Shown one piece after another: positions 1-8,266 of a stretch of 64,000 bases of DNA. This DNA is from Maricaulis sp047308265 (GTDB lineage Bacteria > Pseudomonadota > Alphaproteobacteria > Caulobacterales > Maricaulaceae): contig NZ_JBKQWY010000001.1 of NCBI RefSeq assembly GCF_047308265.1, positions 682,001-746,000 on the forward strand, written 5' to 3'. The notes under the pieces were generated by a model, which worked only from the letters and a program-made list of their open reading frames with translations, ran no database searches and was not told the DNA's origin. Position 1 is the stretch's first letter, and each line of letters starts with the position of its first letter. Position numbers and translations under genes: made by a program.

Positions 1-114
1 GGGCCTGGCCAGGTCAATCTCATCGCGAGACGTGTGATGAAGCGCTACGGCGTCGGCAATATGGGTTAACGCCCGGGCCAGTTGCCCATTCTGACCGATC
101 ACCAGGACCCGCAT
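1..114 (-). CDS. rmlD: dTDP-4-dehydrorhamnose reductase, N-terminal fragment cut by window edge
   Basis: Only the first 38 codons are inside the window. They read MRVLVIGQNGQLARAL and continue with an acidic/hydrophobic pattern, which is the Rossmann NAD(P)-binding start (GxxGQLG-like) of RmlD, the last enzyme of dTDP-L-rhamnose synthesis. The ATG overlaps the stop of the upstream dehydratase gene in a TGATG arrangement, so the two are translationally coupled. Gene order rmlC-rmlB-rmlD on this strand supports the call. The rest of the protein cannot be judged from here. Confidence 0.85.
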   Translation of the reverse strand, partial: MRVLVIGQNGQLARALTHIADAVALHHTSRDEIDLARP

Positions 115-1169
115 CACACCAGGCCCAGCCGTTCCAGGCTTGCGCTGGCCGAGACACGCTCAAGTGAGGCGCGACACCACGCCCGGTTTGCAAGATACCA
201 GTCAACCGTCGTTTCAAGCCCGTCGGTGAAGGCGTGAGCGGCTGTCCAGTCCAGCTCCTGCGCCATGCGAGCGGGGTTGATGGCATAACGCCGATCATGC
301 CCGGGACGGTCCGTGACGAAGGTGATCTGGTCGGCATAGGGCTGTGGACCCGGCGATTTTTTATCCAGCAGGGCGCAGATCTGGCGCACGATCTCGATAT
401 TGCTGCATTCGGTTCCGCCACCGACAGGGTAAATCTGCCCCGGCGTCCCGCGATCGAGAATGCGAAGAAGCGCATCGGCATGATCATCCACAAACAACCA
501 GTCGCGGATATTCAGGCCATCGCCATAGATCGGGATGGGCTGGCCGGCGAGCGCGGAGAGGATCACCACGGGAATGAGTTTTTCCGGAAACTGATACGGG
601 CCGTAATTGTTCGAGCAGTTGGAGATGACAGCGGGAAATCCGTAGGTTTCGTGCCAGGCCCTGACCATCATGTCCGCGCCGGCCTTGCTGGCGGCATAGG
701 GCGAATTGGGCTGGTAGGGGCTGTGCTCATCGAACGTGCCGCTGGGGCCGAGACTGCCGAATACCTCATCGGTGGACACATGTACGAAGCGGAACGCATC
801 GCGCATCATGTCGTCCAGAGCGGTCCAGTAGAGGCGCGCCGCGTGAAGCAAGCTCGCCGTGCCAGTCACATTCGTATCGGAAAACACAAGCGGTCCCTCG
901 ATGGAGCGATCCACATGGCTCTCTGCGGCCAGATGGATCACGGCATCGGGGCGATGGGTGTCGAAGACCTCGATCAGCGCGTCCGTCTCGCGAATGTCCT
1001 GCCTGAGGAAACGATATCGCGGTGAGTCTGCGACCTGCGCCAGATTGGCGGGATTGGCCGCATAGGTCAGGCTGTCTAGATTCACAACGCAATGGTCGGT
1101 CTGGGCGAGGATCCGGCGGATGAGCGCCGATCCGATAAAGCCGCAGCCACCGGTGATCAAAATGTTCAC
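114..1169 (-). CDS. rmlB: dTDP-glucose 4,6-dehydratase
   Basis: This 351-residue extended short-chain dehydrogenase converts dTDP-glucose to dTDP-4-keto-6-deoxyglucose in the cytoplasm. Visible features are the N-terminal NAD motif GGCGFIGS near residue 7, HLAAESHVDRS near residue 80, STDEVFG near 131, the catalytic YAASK near 158 and the family-typical NNYGPYQFPEKLIP near 186. The length is normal for RmlB. It overlaps rmlC by 4 nt upstream and touches rmlD downstream, so rmlC-rmlB-rmlD form one operon. With rmlA on the opposite strand at 2408, all four dTDP-rhamnose genes are present. RmlB is more likely than a UDP-sugar dehydratase because of this context. Confidence 0.95.
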   Translation of the reverse strand: MNILITGGCGFIGSALIRRILAQTDHCVVNLDSLTYAANPANLAQVADSPRYRFLRQDIRETDALIEVFDTHRPDAVIHLAAESHVDRSIEGPLVFSDTNVTGTASLLHAARLYWTALDDMMRDAFRFVHVSTDEVFGSLGPSGTFDEHSPYQPNSPYAASKAGADMMVRAWHETYGFPAVISNCSNNYGPYQFPEKLIPVVILSALAGQPIPIYGDGLNIRDWLFVDDHADALLRILDRGTPGQIYPVGGGTECSNIEIVRQICALLDKKSPGPQPYADQITFVTDRPGHDRRYAINPARMAQELDWTAAHAFTDGLETTVDWYLANRAWCRASLERVSASASLERLGLV

Positions 1170-1738
1170 GACGCGTCTCCCTTCATGCGGAAGGGTGAGT
1201 CGAAGTCACGCCAGGCGAGGGCGTTTTGGTCCTTGTTAGAGAGAATGACGGCGCCCGTGGAGACCGGCCATTCAATCGCCAGATCCGGATCATCCCAGGC
1301 AATACTCCGGTCAGAGGCTTGATCATAATGGGCGTCGACCTTGTAGCTTACGCGCGTGTCGGGCTCGAGGGTGAGGAAGCCATGCAGGCATCCTGACGGC
1401 ACAAAGACCTGCGTCCCTGTAGCGGCATTCAGCTCCACCGTGACGTGCTCACCGTATCGAGGGCTGTCCCTGCGAGCATCGACAATGACGTCCAGAATGC
1501 GACCATCGAGAACACGAACCAGCTTGGCCTGGGCGAAGGGGGGGAGTTGCGCATGCAGGCCCCGCAATGTGCCCGGTTCGGCTGAATAGGATTCATTGTC
1601 CTGGACAAAATGATCCGGCAGGCCCAGCCCGGCCAGGGTGGAATGATTATAGGTTTCCGTAAAATAGCCCCGGTCATCGCCAAACCGCTTGGGCTTGAGG
1701 CTCAGGGCTCCGGGAATATCCAAGATATCAACCTGCAT
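1166..1738 (-). CDS. rmlC: dTDP-4-dehydrorhamnose 3,5-epimerase
   Basis: This 190-residue cupin epimerises dTDP-4-keto-6-deoxyglucose at C3 and C5. The motifs RGYFTETYN, QDNESYSA, GTLRGLHAQ (the catalytic His is in the RGLH motif) and VFVPSGCLHGF are typical of RmlC. The ATG at 1738 is chosen because a strong ribosome-binding site (AGGAAGAGAGG) precedes it and because the family usually begins just before the IPG segment. A longer in-frame extension upstream has no homologous character. It overlaps rmlB by 4 nt. Confidence 0.95.
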   Translation of the reverse strand: MQVDILDIPGALSLKPKRFGDDRGYFTETYNHSTLAGLGLPDHFVQDNESYSAEPGTLRGLHAQLPPFAQAKLVRVLDGRILDVIVDARRDSPRYGEHVTVELNAATGTQVFVPSGCLHGFLTLEPDTRVSYKVDAHYDQASDRSIAWDDPDLAIEWPVSTGAVILSNKDQNALAWRDFDSPFRMKGDAS

Positions 1739-1829
1739 CGCCTCTCTTCCTGTCCAGCGGGATCGCTGCGCCTTGCCTAGCAAGTCATCGGAAGAAGGGA
1801 AACGGGGCTGAGCAGATTTAAAAACCGGA

Positions 1830-2060
1830 TCAGGCCGGTTCCAGAGCGTGCTCGAGGAAGTTTTGGAACGCGCGAAGCGCAACCTGGCTCTCGCTTTTCA
1901 CAATTCGGAGCTGGCGCTCGCCCTGATCGATCGAAGACAGGAACAGGCAGTCATGCCCGCCATCAGGGCATTCGCTCTGTCGATTGATAAAATGCATGAA
2001 CCGAGAGTCGAAACTCCGGGCGTCAACACGATTGGCAAACTCTAAAGTCAGATCAAACAT
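1830..2060 (-). CDS. small hypothetical protein upstream of rmlC
   Basis: This 76-codon reading frame lies 91 bp ahead of rmlC on the same strand. A purine-rich GGGGTGG sits a few bases before the ATG, which is reasonable for a ribosome-binding site. The predicted protein is soluble, mixed charge, with two cysteines around residues 31-39 (SECPDGGHDC), and matches no family I recognise. An open frame also exists on the opposite strand (1848-2045), so coding status is uncertain. If real it would be the first gene of the rmlCBD transcript. Confidence 0.4.
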   Translation of the reverse strand: MFDLTLEFANRVDARSFDSRFMHFINRQSECPDGGHDCLFLSSIDQGERQLRIVKSESQVALRAFQNFLEHALEPA

Positions 2061-2407
2061 GGCCCACCCCTGCCAGTAACGCGATGCCGGGCGTCCCCGT
2101 GCGACGACATCGTATATTTCAGCGCGTCATCCAAACTTGCCCCAGTGCTTGGAAAACAGTCGCAATACGGAACCTTATCCTAACGTGAACGGGACGTCTT
2201 TCAAAAGATTATGACAATTTATCGGATAGTCTCGTGATGCCTGTCACGAGCTGTAGATCATTCGAGTCATCAGGCCTCGACACACCGACCGGTCAAAGGA
2301 GAGGTACGCGAAGGGCGGCGCACCGTCCGGGAATACAAACATGCAGGCTGGTCTGTGCTTTCACAGACCAGCCTGCTAAGTCAAAAGCGTACGGACTGGA
2401 GGGTGTT
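2061..2407. other. divergent intergenic region between rmlCBD and rmlA
   Basis: This stretch of about 350 bases lies between the divergent rhamnose transcripts and should carry both promoters. The clearest element in it is the 15-bp perfect hairpin at 2343-2376. Bases 2150-2235 are AT-richer than the surrounding coding DNA, as expected for promoters. An open frame runs from 2234 into rmlA, but it lacks protein-like character before the rmlA start. Confidence 0.5.
2343..2376 (+). promoter_or_regulatory. long perfect hairpin in the rmlA leader
   Basis: GCAGGCTGGTCTGTG at 2343-2357 is the exact reverse complement of 2362-2376, with a CTTT loop, giving a 15-bp stem ending 31 bases before the rmlA start codon. 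No T-run follows directly, so it is not a classical intrinsic terminator. A leader structure, a processing site or a dimeric protein site are all possible. Confidence 0.6.
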
Positions 2408-3289
2408 GTGAAGGGTATTATTCTGGCTGGAGGGAGTGGCACACGCCTCGCACCTCTCACGCTCGCGACATCGAAACAATTACTGCCGGTCTATGACAAG
2501 CCGATGATTTATTATCCGCTGTCCGTCCTGATGCTGGCCGGCATCAAGGATATCCTCATCATCACCACACCGGATGATATTGGCCGGTTTCAGAGCCTTC
2601 TGGGTGACGGCACACAATTTGGCATCCGTTTGAGTTATGTCGAGCAGCCGCGACCGGAAGGTCTGGCGCAGGCCTTTATCCTCGGTGAGGACTTTATCGG
2701 GTCTGACCCCGTGACTTTGATCCTGGGCGACAACCTGTTTTATGGCCACGGTCTGCCGGACACGGTGCGGGCTGTCGTGGAGGCCCGCGAACCCGGCGCC
2801 ACGATTTTCTCTTATCATGTCAACAATCCGCGTCGGTATGGCGTGGTCTCTCTGGACGATCAGGGGCGGCCGGTGGATATCGAGGAGAAACCCGAGCAGC
2901 CGAAATCGAACTATGCGGTGACCGGTCTGTATGTGTACGACAATGCTGTGATTGAGATCGCGAAATCCATCCGGCCATCCTCGCGGGGGGAGCTAGAGAT
3001 TACCGATGTCAATCGAACCTATCTCGAACAGGGTGATTTACGGGTTGCCCAGTTGGGACGCGGAACCGCCTGGCTTGACACGGGAACAGCGCAAGCCCTT
3101 CTCGAGGCGTCGGAATTTGTGCGTTCACTGCAAAGGCGCCAGGGTCTGCAGATCGCCTGCCTTGAAGAAATCGCCTATCGCAATGACTGGATCGATCTGG
3201 CTGTCTTGAGCACGGCGGAAGCCCGCTACCGAAATTCGGAATACGGGGAGTACCTCAGCCGCTTGCTCAAATCCGATCAAATCGGGTAA
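2408..3289 (+). CDS. rmlA: glucose-1-phosphate thymidylyltransferase
   Basis: This 293-residue nucleotidyltransferase makes dTDP-glucose from dTTP and glucose-1-phosphate, the entry step to dTDP-rhamnose. It shows the nucleotide-binding GGSGTRLAPLT near residue 8, PVYDKPMIYYPL near 30, GDNLFYG near 110 and EEKPEQPKSN near 160, all diagnostic of RmlA. The start is a GTG preceded by GGAGGG at good spacing; upstream codons in the same frame are not protein-like. Length is normal for the family. It is divergent from rmlCBD and is followed after 37 bp by a sugar-nucleotide epimerase gene. Confidence 0.95.
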   Translation: MKGIILAGGSGTRLAPLTLATSKQLLPVYDKPMIYYPLSVLMLAGIKDILIITTPDDIGRFQSLLGDGTQFGIRLSYVEQPRPEGLAQAFILGEDFIGSDPVTLILGDNLFYGHGLPDTVRAVVEAREPGATIFSYHVNNPRRYGVVSLDDQGRPVDIEEKPEQPKSNYAVTGLYVYDNAVIEIAKSIRPSSRGELEITDVNRTYLEQGDLRVAQLGRGTAWLDTGTAQALLEASEFVRSLQRRQGLQIACLEEIAYRNDWIDLAVLSTAEARYRNSEYGEYLSRLLKSDQIG

Positions 3290-3326
3290 GCCGCAAAGCC
3301 TCAGCACAGCCGTAAAGGGGCAAGGC

Positions 3327-4295
3327 ATGACCATTCTGGTCACCGGGGCAGCAGGCTTCATCGGATTTCACGCATCGAAGCTTCTCCTGGAACGCGGAGA
3401 GCCGGTTGTCGGCATAGACAATCTGAACGCCTATTATGACCCGGCCCTCAAGGAGGCCCGGCTGGCAGAACTGGCACGGTATGAGGGTTTCCGCTTCGAG
3501 AAGCTCGACCTGGCGGATACGGCCGGGATCAAGTCCCTGATCGAACGTGAGCGACCAGACCGCATCCTCCATCTCGGCGCTCAGGCCGGTGTGAGATACT
3601 CGCTGGAAGAGCCCTTTGCCTATGCCAACTCCAACCTCATGGGGCATTTGGCGATTCTGGAAGGCGCACGTGCGCTGGGCGACGAGCTCAAACATCTTGT
3701 CTACGCCTCGTCGAGCTCTGTCTATGGCGAACGCGCCCAGGTGCCGTTCAAGGAGGAAGATGCGGGTAATACGCCCGCGTCTCTGTATGCCGCAACCAAA
3801 CGAGCAGATGAGTTCATGTCTGCCTCCTATTGCAGCCTCTATGGCATCCCGGCCACGGGGCTGCGCTTCTTCACGGTGTATGGACCATGGGGACGGCCGG
3901 ACATGGCCTACTGGCTGTTCGCCGATGCCATGTTTGCCGGGCGCCCGATCAAGGTCTTCAATGAAGGCCGTATGGAACGCGACTTCACCTATATCGATGA
4001 TGTGGTCGAGCCGCTCAGCCGCATCCTGACCGACGCGCCTGCGCGTGGTCGCCATGAAGTCTACAATATCGGCGGGTCCTCGCCCGTGAAGCTGATGGAC
4101 ATGATTGCGACCCTGGAAAGGGCGCTCGGTCTTACAGCCGAGAAGGTCATGTTGCCGATGCAGCCGGGTGACGTCACACAGACCTATGCGGACGTCTCCA
4201 AACTGGAGCGCGATTACGGCTATTCACCGAGCATTCGAATTGAGGATGGTCTGGCCCGCTTTGCCGAGTGGTATCGAGGCTGGCGCCAACGCTAG
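3327..4295 (+). CDS. NAD-dependent sugar-nucleotide epimerase, probably UDP-glucuronate 4-epimerase
   Basis: This 322-residue extended SDR carries GAAGFIGFHASKLLLERG at the N-terminus, the catalytic YAATK near residue 151, LRFFTVYGPWGRPDMA near 174 and MERDFTYIDDVVE near 210. The GRPDMA and RDFTYIDD blocks are characteristic of the LpsL/CapI subgroup, which converts UDP-glucuronate to UDP-galacturonate. The window also encodes GalU and Ugd, which would supply UDP-glucuronate, so the assignment fits. Other 4-epimerase specificities (UDP-glucose or UDP-GlcNAc) cannot be excluded. Confidence 0.8.
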   Translation: MTILVTGAAGFIGFHASKLLLERGEPVVGIDNLNAYYDPALKEARLAELARYEGFRFEKLDLADTAGIKSLIERERPDRILHLGAQAGVRYSLEEPFAYANSNLMGHLAILEGARALGDELKHLVYASSSSVYGERAQVPFKEEDAGNTPASLYAATKRADEFMSASYCSLYGIPATGLRFFTVYGPWGRPDMAYWLFADAMFAGRPIKVFNEGRMERDFTYIDDVVEPLSRILTDAPARGRHEVYNIGGSSPVKLMDMIATLERALGLTAEKVMLPMQPGDVTQTYADVSKLERDYGYSPSIRIEDGLARFAEWYRGWRQR

Positions 4296-4321
4296 ATTTT
4301 GTCGGGGCATTGGCCCCCGTA

Positions 4322-5203
4322 TCAGGTCTCGAAACTGTCCAAGGTCTTGCGCACAAGGCCTTTAGCACTTTCTCCCAGGTGCGGGTCGTTGAAGGCGTAG
4401 GCCAGGATAGCCTGCAGATAGCCCAGCTTGTCGCCGCAATCATAAGAGCGCCCGGAATACTCCACGGCATGGAAGGGGGCGTCCTGCATGAGGCGCGCCA
4501 TGGCGTCGGTCAGCTGGATTTCGCCTCCGGCTCCGGCGGCCTGGTCTTCCAGATACTTGAAGATACGTCCCTGTAGGATGTAGCGACCGGTAATCGCCAG
4601 ATTGGAGGGCGCAACATCGCGACCGGGCTTTTCGACCATGCCCTGCATCTCAATGCGCTTGCCGTCGCGTGATTTCGGGTCAATGACACCGTATTTGGAG
4701 ACGTCTTCCTCCGGAACCTGTTCCACCGCAATGACATTGCCACCCGTGTCGGCATACACCTCGGTCATCTGGGCCAGACAGCTCGGCTCACCCTGGACCA
4801 GTACATCCGGGAGAAGAATGGCGAAGGGCTCGTCGCCAATAATGTCCCGGGCACACCAGATGGCGTGACCCAGGCCCAGCGGGGCCTGCTGGCGCACAAA
4901 ACTCATTGAACCGGGAATCGGACGTGTAGCCCGCAATTCGTCGAGGATCTCAGTTTTGCCTTTGCCCTGCAGGGTCGCTTCCAGTTCATAGGCCCGGTCG
5001 AAATAGTCCTCGATGGCGCCCTTATTGCGGCCTGTGACAAACACAAAGTGTTCGATTCCCGCTGCCAGCGCCTCATCAACCACATACTGGATCGCCGGCC
5101 GGTCAAACACCGGCAGCATTTCCTTGGGAATGGATTTGGTGGCAGGCAGGACGCGTGTGCCGAGGCCGGCGACTGGGAGAACAGCTTTGCGGATCTGCGT
5201 CAT
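4322..5203 (-). CDS. galU: UTP-glucose-1-phosphate uridylyltransferase
   Basis: This 293-residue enzyme makes UDP-glucose. It begins MTQIRKAVLPVAGLGTRVLP and contains ATKSIPKEMLPVFDRPAIQY near residue 22, FVTGRNKGAIEDYFD near 60 and VEKPGRD near 190, all typical of bacterial GalU. An in-frame extension of 25 codons upstream is low-quality and rejected. It converges on the epimerase gene with only 26 bp between stops; a short GGGGC/GCCCC hairpin sits in that gap without a clear T-run. It supplies Ugd (6829) and the general polysaccharide pool. Confidence 0.95.
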   Translation of the reverse strand: MTQIRKAVLPVAGLGTRVLPATKSIPKEMLPVFDRPAIQYVVDEALAAGIEHFVFVTGRNKGAIEDYFDRAYELEATLQGKGKTEILDELRATRPIPGSMSFVRQQAPLGLGHAIWCARDIIGDEPFAILLPDVLVQGEPSCLAQMTEVYADTGGNVIAVEQVPEEDVSKYGVIDPKSRDGKRIEMQGMVEKPGRDVAPSNLAITGRYILQGRIFKYLEDQAAGAGGEIQLTDAMARLMQDAPFHAVEYSGRSYDCGDKLGYLQAILAYAFNDPHLGESAKGLVRKTLDSFET

Positions 5204-5337
5204 GAGGCTCTCGTCTTCGTTTTGCTGATCTTTAGCGTTACAACGCGCCGGGCGGCGACGTCCAGATACTAGCTTCACTTGGTGTAAGGGCTTGTCGCGT
5301 ATATAGCGATCCGGTGTCAGCAGAGGGTGCGGGACAA

Positions 5338-6684
5338 ATGGGCAAGAAATACTTTGGCACGGATGGCGTGCGCGGTCTCACCAATAGTTTTCCGATGACA
5401 GCAGAGACGGCGTTGCGGCTGGGCATGGCTGCGGGCAAACATTTTGCGCGTCATGCCGGGCGTCATTCCGTGGTTATCGGCAAGGATACCCGACTGTCCG
5501 GCTATATGATTGAATCCGCCCTGGTGGCCGGATTTACCTCAGTGGGCATGGATGTGTTCCAGTTCGGCCCTCTGCCCACACCGGGCGTCGCGCTGATGAC
5601 CCGTTCCCTGCGCGCGGATCTGGGCGTGATGATTACGGCGTCCCACAATCCGTTCCACGATAACGGCATCAAACTCTTCGGTCCGGATGGCAAGAAGCTG
5701 GGCGATGATGAGGAAATGCAGATTGAGGCGCTCATGGATGGCAGCCTCTCGGACGAACTGGCCGCACCCACGGATCTGGGGCGGGCCAAGCGGATTGATG
5801 ATGCCCAGGCGCGCTATGTGGAGATTGTAAAAGCGAGCCTGCCGCGTCGTGAGAGCTTTTCCGGCATGCGGCTGGTCGTCGATTGCGCCAATGGTGCGGG
5901 CTACAAGGTCGCTCCGACCGCGCTCTGGGAGCTGGGTGCAGACGTGATCCCACTCGGGGTCGAGCCCAACGGTTTCAATGTCAATGATGGCTGCGGATCA
6001 ACAGCCCCCGACAAGCTCGCGCAGGAAGTGCGCAAGTATCGCGCTGATCTGGGCATTGCGCTGGATGGCGATGGTGACCGCCTCATCCTGTGCGACGAGC
6101 GGGGCAAGGTGATCGACGGGGACCAGATCATCGCCATGCTGGCAACACACTGGAACAAGCTGGGCAAGCTCGCCATTCCCGCGGTGGTGACAACTGTAAT
6201 GTCCAATCTGGGCCTGGAGCGTCACCTCTCCAGCCAGGGCCTGACTCTGGAGCGCACGAAGGTCGGGGATCGCTATGTGTCCGAACGCATGCAGTCGACC
6301 GGAGCTAATCTGGGCGGCGAAGCCTCGGGTCATATCGTGATGCCGGACTTCTCGCCAACGGGTGATGGACTGATTGCTGCACTCCAGGTTTTGCGGGCGA
6401 TCCGTGAAGCCGACAAGCCTGCCAGTGAATGCTTGAACCAGTTCGAACCTGCGCCTCAAATCCTCGAAAATGTTCGCATCAAGCCGGGCCAGGCCCCGCT
6501 TGAGGCCGATGGCGTGAAGGCGGCTATCAAGGCAGCTGAAACGGATATGGGCAAGGATGGTCGCCTTGTTGTGCGGGCCTCCGGCACTGAACCGGTCATC
6601 CGCGTGATGGCGGAAGGCGACGAAGGTCTGATCCGCAAGGCTGTGGATGACGTGAAGTCAGCCATCGCCGCGGCCGCCGCCTGA
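5338..6684 (+). CDS. glmM: phosphoglucosamine mutase
   Basis: This 448-residue alpha-phosphohexomutase converts glucosamine-6-phosphate to glucosamine-1-phosphate for peptidoglycan and LPS precursors. It begins MGKKYFGTDGVRGLTN, has the phosphoserine loop TASHNPFHDNGIKLF near residue 100, the metal loop DGDGDR near 244, EASGH near 330 and the C-terminal phosphate loop RASGTEPVIRVM near 408. The ATG at 5338 matches the usual GlmM start; an in-frame GTG lies 24 bases upstream. GlmS, which makes its substrate, is at 28505. GlmU is not in the window. Confidence 0.95.
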   Translation: MGKKYFGTDGVRGLTNSFPMTAETALRLGMAAGKHFARHAGRHSVVIGKDTRLSGYMIESALVAGFTSVGMDVFQFGPLPTPGVALMTRSLRADLGVMITASHNPFHDNGIKLFGPDGKKLGDDEEMQIEALMDGSLSDELAAPTDLGRAKRIDDAQARYVEIVKASLPRRESFSGMRLVVDCANGAGYKVAPTALWELGADVIPLGVEPNGFNVNDGCGSTAPDKLAQEVRKYRADLGIALDGDGDRLILCDERGKVIDGDQIIAMLATHWNKLGKLAIPAVVTTVMSNLGLERHLSSQGLTLERTKVGDRYVSERMQSTGANLGGEASGHIVMPDFSPTGDGLIAALQVLRAIREADKPASECLNQFEPAPQILENVRIKPGQAPLEADGVKAAIKAAETDMGKDGRLVVRASGTEPVIRVMAEGDEGLIRKAVDDVKSAIAAAAA

Positions 6685-6828
6685 CAGCGATCATCCGTTC
6701 GGCTTTTTCTTGCGTGCGGACAATGACATCCCCATCTTCGTGGGAGGTGGGGTCTACGGAATCTCTCCTTGCGTCCGGAAGCCGCCTCGGCGATACCGGC
6801 TCAACATCTGACTGAGGAGGCACGGACC

Positions 6829-8133
6829 ATGCGTGTTGCAATGATCGGGACCGGTTATGTGGGGCTTGTTTCGGGCGCCTGTTTCGCAGACTTCGGACAC
6901 GAGGTTATCTGCGTCGACAAGGATGCCTCCAAGGTAGAAACCCTGAATTCCGGCGGTATTCCGATCTATGAACCGGGTCTGGATCTTCTTGTTCAGCGCA
7001 ATGTTCGTGAAGGGCGTCTGAGTTTTACCCAGGAATTGACGGATGCCGTGCGTACCGCCGATGCCGTGTTTATCGCCGTGGGCACGCCGTCGCGGCGGGG
7101 TGATGGCTTTGCTGACCTGTCCTACGTCTACGCTGCGGCCAAGGAAATCGCGGAAGTGATGGATGGGTATACAGTCGTCGTCACCAAGTCGACGGTTCCG
7201 GTGGGCACGGGTGACGAAGTTGAGCGCATCATCCGCGAAACCCGCCCGGATGCGGATTTTGCGGTTGTGTCCAACCCTGAATTCTTGCGCGAAGGCGCAG
7301 CCATCGATGATTTTAAACGACCGGACCGCGTTGTCGTCGGTACCGATGATGATCGGGCGCGCACAGTGATGCACGAGCTCTATCGTCCGCTCTTCCTCAA
7401 TGAAACGCCGATGGTGTTCACCTCGCGCCGGACATCGGAACTGATCAAGTATGCGGCTAATGCCTTCTTGGCGATGAAGATCACCTTCATCAACGAAATG
7501 GCGGACCTGTGCGAAGAGGTCGGGGCCAATGTGCAAGAAGTGGCCAAGGGTGTGGGCCTGGACAATCGGATCGGCGGCAAATTCCTACATGCCGGACCGG
7601 GATATGGCGGGTCCTGCTTCCCCAAGGATACACTTGCCCTGGTGCGGACCGCCCAGGATGCCGGATCACCGCTGCGCCTGGTGGAAACCACGGTTGAGGT
7701 CAACGATACGCGCAAGCGTGCCATGGCCGACAAGGTGATCGAGGCCTGCGGCGGGGCCGTTGATGGCAAGACGATTGCCGTGCTCGGGCTGACCTTCAAG
7801 CCCAATACCGACGACATGCGCGAGGCACCGAGCCTGGAAATCATTCCGGCTCTGCAATCGGCAGGCGCTCGGATCCGGGCCTTTGATCCGGCCGGTACGG
7901 TGGAAGCCGAGAAATTACTGAGCAATGTGGATTTTGTTTCGGGACCCTATATTTGTGCTGAAGGTGCCGATGCCCTAGTCATCATCACGGAATGGAATGA
8001 ATTTCGCGCTCTTGATCTGGGCCGTCTGAAGGAGACGATGGCCGCACCGATCCTCGTGGATCTGCGCAATATCTACACTAAGGATGACGCCGCCTCGGCC
8101 GGCTTTGCCTATGAGAGCGTGGGGCGTCCCTGA
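6829..8133 (+). CDS. ugd: UDP-glucose 6-dehydrogenase
   Basis: This 434-residue enzyme oxidises UDP-glucose twice to UDP-glucuronate with NAD. The N-terminal Rossmann motif is MRVAMIGTGYVGLVSGACFA. The substrate-binding STVPVGTGDEV near residue 120 and the catalytic cysteine block GPGYGGSCFPKDT near residue 258 are both present. GLTFKPNTDDMREAPS near 320 matches the C-terminal UDP-binding domain. The ATG is preceded by GAGGAGG; an upstream in-frame start 60 bases away is rejected. The product feeds the epimerase at 3327. Confidence 0.95.
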   Translation: MRVAMIGTGYVGLVSGACFADFGHEVICVDKDASKVETLNSGGIPIYEPGLDLLVQRNVREGRLSFTQELTDAVRTADAVFIAVGTPSRRGDGFADLSYVYAAAKEIAEVMDGYTVVVTKSTVPVGTGDEVERIIRETRPDADFAVVSNPEFLREGAAIDDFKRPDRVVVGTDDDRARTVMHELYRPLFLNETPMVFTSRRTSELIKYAANAFLAMKITFINEMADLCEEVGANVQEVAKGVGLDNRIGGKFLHAGPGYGGSCFPKDTLALVRTAQDAGSPLRLVETTVEVNDTRKRAMADKVIEACGGAVDGKTIAVLGLTFKPNTDDMREAPSLEIIPALQSAGARIRAFDPAGTVEAEKLLSNVDFVSGPYICAEGADALVIITEWNEFRALDLGRLKETMAAPILVDLRNIYTKDDAASAGFAYESVGRP

Positions 8134-8222
8134 GTTTGCGCGTCGCCGCTGATCTTCGTGACGAATCATTGAAAAAGCGTCGGCTTTCTGACTTCGGGGT
8201 TGCATGACTGTACGGTTCTAAT

Positions 8223-8243
8223 ATGACCGTAACGAACGGTCAT
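8223..8243. promoter_or_regulatory. 8-bp inverted repeat upstream of phosphomannomutase gene
   Basis: ATGACCGT, a 5-base spacer (AACGA) and ACGGTCAT form a perfect dyad ending 23 bases before the phosphomannomutase start. Its size and spacing look like a dimeric repressor or activator site, but no regulator can be assigned. The nearby ACGGTT at about 8212 is a partial repeat of one arm. Confidence 0.45.
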
Positions 8244-8266
8244 GGGACCGATAAAGGGGGATACCG

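Noticed and set aside
234..1025. Long plus-strand open frame opposite rmlB
   Set aside because: It is antisense to a gene with complete RmlB motifs, and its translation lacks any recognisable domain. High-GC genes often leave such open complementary frames.
4304..4317. GGGGC/GCCCC hairpin between the epimerase and galU genes as a terminator
   Set aside because: The stem is only 5 bp and no T-run follows on either strand, so I did not list it as a terminator.
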